The notes beneath the pieces are model-generated. The model was not told the origin of the DNA, made no database searches, and saw only the letters and a program-made list of their open reading frames with translations. The translations under genes and the position numbers were made by a program. This document shows positions 34,840 to 45,038 of a DNA stretch of 64,000 nt, piece by piece. How positions within the stretch are numbered: the stretch's first letter is position 1; each line of letters starts with the position of its first letter. This DNA is from Scolanthus callimorphus (taxonomy: Eukaryota > Cnidaria > Anthozoa > Actiniaria > Edwardsiidae): positions 21,039,387-21,103,386 of the forward strand of contig CM066918.1 of the NCBI GenBank assembly GCA_033964015.1, in the 5' to 3' direction.

Positions 34840-36085
34840 GTCGCTTCATCCAAAAAAGAACATCACAGTCCCGACACCCATGGTGTCCCACAAGGATCAG
34901 TGTTAGGCCCCCTTCTATTTCTCCTATATATCAACGACTTCAACAAATGTTGCTCTTTTTTTGACTTTCATATTTTTGCAGATGATACTAATCTGTTCTA
35001 TACCAACAGTAGTCTGATCCAACTAGAATATCTCATTAATGATAATTTAAGACATATCTCGAATTGGCTTTGTGCAAATAAGCTTTCCCTGAATGCTGAT
35101 AAGACAAATTATATCATTTTTCACCCACGGCAAAAAATTATTAATCATTCAATCAGACTACACATTGATGGCAAACAGTTGAAGCAAGTAAAGTGCATCA
35201 GATATCTTGGGGTATTTATTGATTCTCATCTCACGTGGAAAAATCATGTTCAACATATTGCCAAGAAAATCAAACGCAGTGTTGGTATGTTATCTAAGGT
35301 TCGGCATTATGTACCCCTCTCAATACTTAGACAGTTGTATTATACTTTAATTTATCCATACCTTATTTATGCTGTGACAACTTGGGGTACTTAACTACGT
35401 ACTTAACTACACTTAAACCGTTAATAATTCTACAAAAGAAAGCAGTCAGAATAATTACTTATTCTGAATACCGTGCTCACTCAAGTCCTCTGTTTTTTCG
35501 TCTGGAAATACTTAAATTCACTGACTTGATATTTATGAATAATGCTTTATTTATGCATGATTTTCATTCAAACATTTTACCACCTATATTTCAGGACTTC
35601 TTTACACCAGTGAATAAAGTTCACAAATATAATACCAGACTAGCTTCGAAAGATTCGTATTACATTTCCAAAGTAAGAACGAACTATGGTAAATTCAACA
35701 TTCGTTTTGTAGGCGCCCAATTATGGAACTCAATTCAGGAAGATTTTAAAAAACATAGAAGGAATTATTTTAAGAAACTTTTACTAAACCATATTCTTAA
35801 TACATACTTAGATATCTGATGCGCTTTTCTCTTCTCTAGCCCCTTGTATCTTTGTGTGCGTATGTTATTTTAGTGTGTTGTATAATGTTAGTGGTACAGA
35901 CTATTTATTTTTTAGTTCTGTCCTCATAGTACTCTTTACTTAATCCTGACATGATCTGTCTGACTTTTAGCTACTTAACTCGACTAGCCTTTGCTATTTT
36001 TAAGTAGCTTTGTTCTCCCCGCTATAATATATTCCAATACTATGTAATTAATTATCTCAGAGGACAAATAAAGTATTTTGTTGTT
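34840..36085 (+). pseudogene. 5'-truncated CR1/L2-like non-LTR retrotransposon: RT thumb and 3' end
   Basis: Coding begins inside RT near 34870 with HGVPQGSVLGPLLFLLYIND, the catalytic FADDTN, LSLNADKTNYIIFHPR and IRYLGVFIDSHLTWKNHV. A frameshift occurs at 35385-35400, where TACTTAACTAC is tandemly duplicated. The shifted frame runs to RTNYGKFNIRFVGAQLWNSI and stops at 35819. The 3' untranslated region ends near 36085 with AATAAAG and a short TTG-repeat tail, as in CR1-group elements. RT motifs before the PQG box and the endonuclease are missing, typical of 5' truncation. It abuts the DIRS-like gag. Confidence 0.8.
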
Positions 36086-36283
36086 GTGTTGGCTTAACAT
36101 GGATTTATTAAATGCCTTTTGCGTCGATATTTTACCAATTCTGTAAAGATAAAGTGGATGAAAGAGAGAGGTTAGTCACACAGTGTTTTTCTTTTGCAAA
36201 ACAACAAAAAATATACCAAATTAAATTACAAATAATTTTATTTGTTTGCTTACTTGATGGCTCGCTTTAGCAAAGTTTGTACA

Positions 36284-36476
36284 GTCGCAATTTGTAATAA
36301 CTGTCGCAATTTGTAAAAAAGATGTCGCAATTTGTAATACCTGTCGCAATTTCTAATAAAGTCGTCGCAATTTGTAATAAAAAAGCTGTCGCAATTTGTA
36401 ATACATCTCCGTCGCAATTTGTAATAAAAAAAAGCTGTCGCAATTTGTAATACGCCTCCGTCGCAATTTGTAATAA
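36284..36476 (+). repeat. Nine-copy array of GTCGCAATTTGTAATA
   Basis: Nine direct copies of GTCGCAATTTGTAATA (one with TTTCT, one ending TAAAAA) are separated by 2-8 irregular bases such as AAAAAAGC and CATCTCC. The spacing is irregular, so this is not a simple satellite. The layout, an iterated 16-mer with A-rich spacers, resembles the iterated TIR motif of the 44.5-54.1 kb transposon, although the motif differs. No inverted partner array exists in the window. Confidence 0.85.
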
Positions 36477-36479
36477 TTA

Positions 36480-37410
36480 ACTATTCGAGAGATAACAATT
36501 GGCGCGATTTAAGTGAAAACAGTATTCTTAAGTTCCTAACGGGGCGATCATCAAATCCACTCGGAGAGTCACGTGATCGGTCAAAGGAGACGTTATAGCA
36601 TTACAGGGACCGGAAATGGCGTTATAGGCGAAGGCACCCGCGTAGCGGAACCCCATAGCTACAAGCAGGAGAAGGAAACAGCAAAAGTGCATGGCATGAA
36701 TCGACCTTGATTTTCATTGACTTCTGGTTTGTCATTGACTTCTGGTTCCGTCGTCACACAGGCAACCCGTCACACAGGCAACCCAACAGCAGTTTTTATA
36801 TTGCAAGTACCCTTCTCTCACCTCCCCTTGATCCTGACCAATAACCACTTGCTTAATTTTTAAAGAAGTAAATTTATTTTTAAATCTATACTTATCCAAT
36901 ATATCAACAAATGTTATTAGAAAAGGTATTACAGAAACTAACAAAACATAGCTAACGTCATGAGCACATGAGCATAAGTTCTGGTACGAATGGATAGATT
37001 GACTCAAACCATTTTAAAAGCTATGACGTAAGCCATTTATCATGATATCACTTGTAGTTTAATTCGTGAATGCAGCCTACGGCGTGCAAAGCTGAAACTA
37101 CAATAGTATGTTAAACTTGTTATTCACGGCCAGTCTGTATGAAACATTTCCGCTGTGTGGAGTCCAACATACGGTGTTAAAACGAACTGTTTGTGAATAT
37201 ATATATATATAGCATAGGTATTCACGCGGAAAGAGGAAATAAGAAAAAGTACGAATGGGCTAGCGTAACCCCTTTACCTTCAAGTAAACTAAAAAGGCTA
37301 CAAAAAGTGAAAAGAAGAGAAAAGAAGACAAAGATTCCACCACGACCTGACTGTTTGCATTGTTCTTTACAAGTTCGATATTTTGAACACAAATAAATAC
37401 AAAATGCTAC
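36480..37410. other. Non-coding stretch
   Basis: Contains short direct repeats (GTCATTGACTTCTGGTT twice near 36716-36745; CACACAGGCAACCC twice) and a (TA)n run near 37196-37210. No gene recognised. Confidence 0.4.
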
Positions 37411-37415
37411 TTAAA

Positions 37416-37790
37416 TCACAATGCCTCTAATAATACCGTTCGGTCAAAACTTTGTACCTCTTTCTGCGTGATACCAACGTTTAAAAAAAAACGTTCAAGT
37501 CCAACTAGTTTAGAAAGGCTCACTGTCTTCCACAAAATGGCTAGCACAACGGACCACTCACGCTGTATTGTGCGTTGCAATCTTACCCAGGCATTCATCC
37601 ATTTCGGGTGGGCAATGATGCGCTTCAGTTCAAGAATAATCCCGCTGCCTGGACCATATTTCTTAACCAATTTCCTCGCGCTCATAGTGCCAATCTCTCC
37701 GCCATTAGAAAAATATAGCGTTGGTAGCTTATGTATGAATTGAGGAGTGATAGCACGAAATCGCTTACTGACATTATTGAGGGTTGCCAT
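37416..37790 (-). CDS. 124-codon ORF of unknown function
   Basis: ATG at 37790; open to a stop at 37416. The sequence (MATLNNVSKRFRAITPQF, KLVKKYGPGSGIILELKR, HPKWMNAWVRLQRT) is basic, shows no signal peptide or transmembrane segment, and matches no family I recognise. It starts 50 bases after the end of the integrase/OTU gene on the same strand, so it could be a second ORF of that mobile gene or a remnant exon. Length and composition are compatible with a real protein, but nothing else supports it. Confidence 0.3.
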   Translation of the reverse strand: MATLNNVSKRFRAITPQFIHKLPTLYFSNGGEIGTMSARKLVKKYGPGSGIILELKRIIAHPKWMNAWVRLQRTIQREWSVVLAILWKTVSLSKLVGLERFFLNVGITQKEVQSFDRTVLLEAL

Positions 37791-37840
37791 GACATTTCAT
37801 AAGTGAGTCGGCCATGAAAAACCAGATGATTCGAGAGCCA

Positions 37841-38815
37841 TCAAATTGTATTTTCCAATAGTTCGTTTGGCAAGTCGTCCATGCTAAAGGCAGAGTTTCC
37901 ATTTTCATGAGTAACAACAAAAATGCCTTCGTCTGGGACAAATAGTACTGCTGGTTCTACCAGCTGCGGGCTAAGTGGGGCGGACTGATTGTTGATGTCG
38001 TTTTGATTTGCTTTGTCAAAGAGCTCCTCTGACGGATTTTGCGGATCATGAGTTACTGACTCTGCAGTATCGTTGTAAACGTTTACATCCGAGTTCTGGC
38101 TTGGATCACTATCCGTCTGAGAAGAGGTCAACTCTGGGAAGGGCGTATCTCCATTGACGCATACGTAATGTTCGCCGTGCTGTTCTGCGTAGTGCCCTAG
38201 CAGTACGTTGGTAATGGGCTCAGCGTCTGCTCCAAGGGAAGAGAAAATGGTGATTTGAATATTGTAAATGTTGGCCGCTGCCTGAAGGGTTATGTGGCCC
38301 CCAAATGTCCCCAAATGTTCTCCATTACCAGGGGGATTATAAACCAACGTCAAACCAAAGTCCGAAAAGTCTCTGTAAATGAATCGGTCTACAGTTTCCA
38401 GGGGCACAAGCAGTTTTTTACTGAGCACTTTCCTTTTCTTGTCTGAGATGACAGTTTTCCCGACAATGTTTTCAACCGAAATCCATTCTTCTTTTTCATC
38501 TGTCTGGTTTGGTGGAATAAAACGCACTTTGTACGAGTCGCTATTCTTGCTCTTTTTAGTTACCACGCCCTCAATAACATACCGCTTTTTAGATGCTATG
38601 CTTCCGCGTTTTTTTTCGTGTATCTTATCAAAACGTGTTCTTTAACTTTGTAAGTTTCAGTTTTGTACCGTCGTTTGTACTGGCTTCGCATTCTATCATT
38701 AACTCTTTTGGTACTCTCCCTAGCGCGACCTCGTTGCTTCTTTAACTTTCTGAGGTGCTGTCTAACATTCTTCCGCCTTGGAAATTTCACGTTAGCATTG
38801 TCTTCCGGATCTTCA
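37841..38815 (-). pseudogene. Ginger-like integrase gene, 3' part: basic linker and OTU-like protease C-terminus
   Basis: Continues, beyond BEL element 2, the frame of 56191-57180. It reads through a Lys/Arg-rich linker (RRKNVRQHLRKLKKQR) and a one-base frameshift near 38625 into EKKRGSIASKKRYVIEGVV, a small SH3/chromo-like segment (SYKVRFIPP, EEWISVENIVG), and then GTFGGHITLQAAANIYNIQI, LLGHYAEQHGEHYVC. The last two are the C-terminal half of an OTU-type cysteine protease, with the catalytic histidine in EHYV. The N-terminal OTU half with the D-G-N-C nucleophile is not present where expected, between LSKKLLVPL and GTFGG, so the protease would be inactive. The acidic tail ends at 37841. Integrase/OTU fusions occur in Ginger-related genes (recall). 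Confidence 0.65.
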
Positions 38816-39489
38816 TGTTAGCTTTATATTCGCAAACAATCAATTATCAATCAATCAGATTTTTCTTAATCAACAGCGGCGTGTAACGCAATCCAAATTA
38901 ATGACTTATTAGCCAATCACATTCAAGGGCAACTCTTAGGTAAGAAAGTAGCTTAGAGCTCGTTTCGGGTTAGTTTACAACAACATAATTTACTCAGCTA
39001 CGCTACCTATTCGATTTCAACCTCTATCTATTCTACCCGAACAAGCAAGCCAGGAGACCAAAGTAAGATCTATAGCCCTATTTAGTAATTATTAGGTTAA
39101 TTGTAATGATTGACTACTGTTGTGTAAGGCGTATTATACATGATTTTCCACTATTTAGCCACGCATTGTAAGTCACGCGCATCGAGTTAAATTTTCCTTT
39201 ATTGTTTGATTCTTAGTTCAAACCAGCATTACTGCAGCATCGAACAACATAATCGTCACCAGCACTTGGTCGACATTATTCACATGTAGCCATCAATATA
39301 TCGATTTAGCCTTGATTTAGTATTTAGATATCTGCTACATTCCGACTCAACTGATTTAGTATTTAGAAATCTGCTACATTCCGACTCAACTGATTCAAGC
39401 CTGAAGATTGTTTGATTAAACCTGGAAAAACTGAACTACTGTTTGTTGCGTTTGAATGCATGGTTTTGCTTGTTTTTTTGAAGCCTACA
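38816..39489 (+). repeat. BEL 2 5' LTR
   Basis: 674 bp, TG...CA. It contains two direct ~39-bp repeats (TGATTTAGTATTTAGAWATC, then TGCTACATTCCGACTCAAC) near 39317-39395. It carries a ~48-bp segment (GCAGCATCGAACAACATAAT and onward, around 39233-39285) absent from the 3' LTR; the rest is almost identical between LTRs. Confidence 0.92.
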
Positions 39490-39675
39490 TAGTTTGAATT
39501 TGTCTCTACTTTAACATTTATCTACGACTGGAAGTGCTAGCATTTGATTTGAAATCCACACTTGTATCTGAAGGAACAATGAACAATTGAGTAGTATCAC
39601 TTCAAAAATATGATCGGAATTCTTTAAAGGAACCTCAAACTTCCGGAACTATGATTGGAATGCTAAAAGGGGATT

Positions 39676-42460
39676 ATGACCACCGATAAGGCCGCGATCA
39701 AGTTCGTAAACGAGTCGGAAATATCCGAAGTCGTGTCGGGAGTCGCCACTGCCCCTCCGAAAATGTCCGAACAGCTTAAACGCTACAGAAGCACCGCGAA
39801 GGGTCTTCTGACTAAAAAACGCAATGAAATTGCAGCTATCATCGAGAATCTAGACGAAGTTACAGAAGTTGAAAAGAAACTTACCGAATTAGCATCTTGT
39901 TTGGAGAGCCTAGAAAAGGCCCATGCGCTGTACCACGATACACTGACCGAAGAGTTAGAGATTGAGGAATCGAGCGATTATTTTCGATTCGAAGAAATCA
40001 AGGTCGAGGAACTGGTTTCCCGCCTTAAGAAACGCATATGCGACCTTTCCAAGAAAGAGAGCGAGTCAGAAAGTATTCCCGCACCTGCACAATCTCTCGT
40101 ACAACCGAACGATTCGGTCAGCCAATCGGGCAAAGGTGAAGGGTCTTCGAGTATTAGAAGCAGCACAATATCAAGCACCAAGGCGAAGCTCTCAGCTAAG
40201 AAAGCTGGTCGAATCGCCAAGGCCGCAACTCTACAAAAGCTAAATGAGATAGAACAAAGGCAGCTGCAGTTGAAACAAGCAAAGAGATAGCTTGAAATCG
40301 AGGCGGGACTAGCAGAGGCGGAAGCAGAAGAGAAGGCTTTAGCTAAGGCTGAAGGAAGCAAGGCGAGCTATAAGATCCTAAGTTTGGTCCAAGAAAACCC
40401 TATCCCTACTAGTTCTCCCGTAGAGTCATGGCTTAAACAAAACAAAGGGCCAGACACGCCCTTCACGCACTACGATAAACCTAAAGAAGAGATTACCGGT
40501 CCCCCCAAAGAATCGATCCAGAACCCCTGGGTAAAGGAAAGGAAAGATCAGACTACTCCCCTCGCTAGCAAACTGAACTCAGATGCAAAGGACTGGTATC
40601 ATGCACCACAGGCCGTAACTCAACAGCAGCCGACGCCCTACGGACATCCAACCACGCCCTATTACGGCCAGCAACCAATGCCTTTCATGCAGCCTTACCC
40701 AAGCCCGATGCAGCAAATGGAAAATCTGTTACTCAAACAGCAGCAACATACACTAGCGCTGATGCTTCCCCAACCCGAGCTACCGACTTTTGGTGGAAAC
40801 CCGATCGAGTACCTGAGTTTCATAAGAGCCTTCGAGAGCTTGATCGAGTCAAGGACCGACAGCAGTAGCGCTAGGCTGTACTATCTTGTGCGGTACACGA
40901 CCGGCGATGTACACGAGCTGATGCGGAGTTGTCTGTCCATGAGTCACGAAGAGGGTTACGCAGAAGCAAGGCGCCTTCTCAAAGAGCGATATGGCCAAGA
41001 ATACAAGATAGCATCGGCATATGTGGAGCGCGTGACAACAGGACCCCCCATAAGGGCAGAGAAGAGCGAAGACTTACGAAGATTTTCCATCCTTCTAACA
41101 ACTTGCAAGAATGCACTGAAGGATATAGGCTATCTAAGTCGCATTAATAACCCAGATTGCCTCAAGAAGATTGTCGACCGGCTTCCATTTTATATGAAGC
41201 GTAGGTGGCGTGACATCGCCGACGACATCTCGGAGTGCCAGCGACGAGAGATCACGATAGAAGACGTCGCCTCGTTCGTAGAAAAGAAAGCATCGCATCC
41301 TGTTTTCGGCGACATTTCCACCCCTAGCAACGGTCAAGGACCAAGGCAACAGAGAACCGGTAACCGCGACCAAGGCGCTAATTCAGGAAGAGGAGCTTCT
41401 TTCGGAATCTCCGCAGACCAGAAAGGCGACAGTCAGCAAGGCGCGCAACGCAATCGCCCGCAGTGCCCTCTGTGCAGCAATAGTCACTGGCTCTCTCAGT
41501 GCAGTGACTTTCGAAGTAAGTCCGTTGATGACCGTTTTAAAGTAGTCAACGCAAAGGGACTGTGTAGGAATTGTCTAATGTCTGGTCATTTAGTGAAGGA
41601 CTGCCCGAAGGATAGTTTTTGTAAGGTCGATGACTGCAAGACGAAACACTCAACTTTCCTACACCCCTTCACTCCCAATGGCAACGCCCAACAGCCACAA
41701 AAAGAGGAAACAAGGAAGCCCAAGGCTGATTCGAGTAAGCCACCCCAAGATATAGATAGTGAAGATAGGGATGAGGGTGCCAGCGGATATATCGGAGCGA
41801 GATCCGACAGCGTCAACAGAGCCAATACCAGTCTAGCTATCGTGCCGGTTAAGGTCAAGCTACCAGGATACGGAACAGTTGTCGAGACATACGCATTCCT
41901 GGATACCGGATCCAACACGACGTTTTGTACCGAATCTCTTATGAAGCGACTACGCGCGAAGGGAACAGATACGACACTATCGCTAACCACAATAGACTCA
42001 GCCGACAAGGATCACAAGACAACTATGCTCCACTTGCAAATCAGTGATCTAAATGAAAACACTGTGATGGAGCTACCTCGAGTCTTTTCAACACCACTTC
42101 TTCCGGTGACAACCAAGGACAGGGCGAGTCAACGGGATCTGCGCGAGTGGCCACACCTCAGAGATGTAGATATTGCTGAGATCGACAAGGACGTAGAACT
42201 CTTAGTAGGAAGCGATGTCCCTAGAGCTCTGGAGCCGAAGGAGGTGATGTCAGGTCAGCCCGGCCAGCCATACGCGACAAGGACCGAGCTCGGATGGGTC
42301 ATCAATGGCCCATTAAAGAGAGGCGGAAGTGCGCGACGCACAGCCAACTCGATCCGAACCGACGCACACTTGAGTCAGCAGTTTGAAGAGTACTGCAATA
42401 TGGAGTTCAACGACTCTACTTACGAGCCAAATGTGGCCATGTCTCAAGAAGACAATGAGA
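39676..42460 (+). pseudogene. BEL 2 gag and protease
   Basis: The ATG at 39676 opens a charged coiled-coil N-terminus. One in-frame TAG at 40288-40290 interrupts, and the same frame continues to 42519. Domains: Gln/Pro-rich linker (40620-40740), DUF1759-type gag core (PTFGGNPIEYLSFIRAFESL, LPFYMKRRWRD), zinc knuckles CPLCSNSHWLSQC and CRNCLMSGHLVKDC, then the aspartic protease with FLDTGSNTTFC (DTG at 41902-41910) and the BEL linker (LGWVINGP). Near 42460 a one-base shift is needed to enter RT. In an active element this would be a single gag-pol polyprotein. Confidence 0.88.
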
Positions 42461-44150
42461 GCGTTGGAACACATGAAATCCACCATAGAGCTAGTCGACG
42501 GCCACTACCAAATTGGTAATCCGTGGAAGGAAGGATATCCTGATCTCCCGGATAACCGCCACATGGCCGAATTTCGGCTAGAGCATCTCAAGAGGAGACT
42601 GACGAAGGAACCAGTACTACTAAGCAAATATACCGCATTCATGGACGATCTATTGGTTAAGGGTTTTGCTAGACGCATCCCTCATGACGTCACTCCCGGT
42701 CACGTGACCTGGTTCCTCCCTCACCACCCTGTCTTCCATCCGAAAAAAACTGAAAAAACGCGCGTTGTTTTTGATTGTTCCGCAAAATACCGAAACGCCT
42801 CCCTAAACGGTCAGCTCTCACAGGGGCCGGACCTCACCAACTCACTCGTGGGAGTTTTGACAAGATTCCGAACTGAACCTTTAGCAATTATGGCGGACAT
42901 CGAGGGAATGTTCTTACAAGTGAGGGTACCTCCCGAAGACGCCAATGCCCTCCGCTTCTTTTGGTGGCCCGATGGAGACCTTCGCAGTGATCCGGTAGAG
43001 TACCAGATGCTGGTCCATCTGTTTGGCGCAGCATCGTCCCCAAGCTGCGCCAGCTTCGCGCTACGCCAGACGGCCCAGGAAAACACAAATCATTTCAATG
43101 AAGCTTCCATCAACACAATCAGACGGAATTTCTATGTAGACGACTGCTTGAAGTCTGTGGAATCGGAAGACCAAGCCATCCAACTTCAGAGCGAGCTCCG
43201 GCAGTTATTATCTAGAGGAGGATTTCGTCTAACGAAGTTTACGTCCAACTCTAGGAAGGTCCTGGAGTCGATTCCTGAATCTGAGAGAGCTCCGTCCGCA
43301 AAAGATCTAGACCTAAGCAGCCCCATCCAAGAACGCGCACTCGGTGTGCGTTGGGACGTCTCAACGGACAAGTTCGGGTACATGACACAAGAAAAAGACA
43401 AGCCACAAACATGAAGAGGCATCCTGTCCATTGTAAGCTCGATCTATGACCCCCTGGGTTTCGCGGCGCCTTTCATCTTACCGGCAAAGGCAATACTCCA
43501 AGACCTGTGTCGTCAGAAGCTCAGCTGGGACGATCCCATTCCAGACAGCCATCTTAAGAAGTGGTGCGAATGGCTAGTCGACCTCCCAAGGCTAGAGGAC
43601 TACTCTATCGACCGATGTTTGAAACCCAAGGAATTTGGACGTGACACAAATGCTCAACTGCATCATTTTTCCTACGCATCCCAGTACGGCTACGGTGCGG
43701 TTTCCTATCTGCGCATAGGCAATGAGCAAGGTCAGGTTCATTGCTCACTCCTCATGGCAAAGTCAAGGCTGGCTCCAATCAAACCACTTACCATACCCCG
43801 ACTGGATCTGTCTGCGGCCGTCGTCGCAACAAGACTGGACAAGATGGTGCGCCAGGAAATCGACATCAACATCGACCAATCAATCTTCTGGACTGACAGT
43901 ACATGTGTACTTCGGTACATAGAAAACGACAAGTCGAGATACCAAACATTTGTGGCGAACCGTGTGGCAACGATACGCGATGCATCCATTCCTTCGCAGT
44001 GGCGCTATGTTGATACGCATAACAACCTTGCTGATGACGCCTCAAGAGGCCTTAACGCCCAAGAGCTGCTTGAAAACGAGCGCTGGCTACAAGGACCCCT
44101 ATTCCTATCAGGTCCAGAAGAACAGTGGCCCAAGCGACCCGCGTGTATGG
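42461..44150 (+). pseudogene. BEL 2 reverse transcriptase and RNase H
   Basis: The frame carries LPDNRHMAEFRLEHLKRRL, RVVFDCSAKYRNASLNGQ, IMADIEGMFLQV, FFWWPDGDL, HLFGAASSPSCASFALR and the polymerase box NFYVDDCL (YVDD at 43133-43144). An in-frame TGA at 43412-43414 stands where the family has Arg before RGILS, consistent with a CGA-to-TGA change. The same frame continues with IYDPLGF, the RNase H part (PRLDLSAAVVATRL, FWTDSTCVLRYI) and NNLADDASRGL to about 44140, where a frameshift leads into the integrase frame. Confidence 0.88.
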
Positions 44151-44498
44151 GAGATCAAGATTTGCAAGACGACGACCCAGAAGTTAAGAAATCCGCCACA
44201 ACCATGGCCGCTCAATTCAAAAGAAACTGAGCAGAATATCGAAGAGATTTTTGCACGCGTTTCAAGCTGGCCAAAGTTAAAGAAGGTAGTTGCTTGGATG
44301 CTCCGCTATAGGTCCAAGCTGCAAACTGCACGACAAAAACGATCGATCGCTCAACATTTGGAATTCGGCGGCGAGCTACGTCCAATAAGTGTAGAAGAGT
44401 ACAGACAAGCCGAAAACGAGATCCTGAAGCTGATCCAGAGGCGAAGCTTTCCCCAAGACGTAGCTCTTCTCGATGCCCACACGTCTAATGCCAAAGGC
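44151..44498 (+). pseudogene. BEL 2 integrase, N-terminal piece before the nested transposon
   Basis: In the shifted frame: FARVSSWPKLKKVVAWMLRY, SVEEYRQAENEILKLIQRRS, the linker that precedes the BEL integrase zinc finger. It is cut after the AAAGGC at 44493-44498 by the 9577-bp transposon. The frame rejoins at 54082 when the insert and one AAAGGC copy are set aside. Confidence 0.85.
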
Positions 44499-44912
44499 TA
44501 TGGCAAGCCGAACCGGACAAAAGTGTATTGAAATAAAGTTTACTATATGAGAATTAAATATCACTAGACGAGTTTTACACTTTACTAGACGAGTTTTACA
44601 CTTTACTAGACGAGTTTTACACTTTACTAGACGAGAAAAAAAATCACTAGACGAGTTTTACACTTTAGTAGACGAGTTTTACACTTTAGTAGACGAGTTT
44701 TACACTTTCGTAGACGAGTTTTACACTTTAGTAGACGAGTTTTACACTTTCGTTGACGAGTTTTACACTTTAGTAGACGAGTTTTTCACTTTAGTATACC
44801 AGTTTTATACTTTACTAGACGAGAAAAAAATCACTAGACGAGTTTTACACTTTAGTTGACGAGACAAAAATCACTAGACGAGAAAATACTAGACGAGAAT
44901 ATCGATTGATTT
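44499..44912 (+). repeat. Left TIR with iterated CTAGACGAGTTTTACACTT motif
   Basis: After ~70 unique bases, at least a dozen direct copies of CTAGACGAGTTTTACACTT (variants GTAGACGAG, GTTGACGAG) follow. They are interspersed with shorter CTAGACGAGAAAAAAA-TCA units, and the array ends GAATATCGATTGATT. It is longer than the right TIR by extra motif copies. Such arrays could be transposase-binding sites or a promoter for the transposase gene that starts 126 bp further in (inference). Confidence 0.9.
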
Positions 44913-45038
44913 ACTTGTTAGGCGACAACCTCGTTCCTAGGGTCTTCTCGGTCATTTTGAAAAAACAAAACTGGGGATGAGAAAGAGATTTTAGTCAGCG
45001 GAAAGTCAGCGGTCGTCAGCGGTACTGCTTGTTTTTAA

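Noticed and set aside
36284..36476. CRISPR-like or simple satellite reading of the GTCGCAATTTGTAATA array
   Set aside because: The spacers are 2-8 bases and low complexity; the period is irregular, so neither CRISPR nor a regular satellite fits.
44560..44920. CRISPR-like appearance of the CTAGACGAGTTTTACACTT array
   Set aside because: Units abut or have A-rich spacers that are not unique, the array is mirrored at 53784-54010, and it forms transposon TIRs in a eukaryotic genome.
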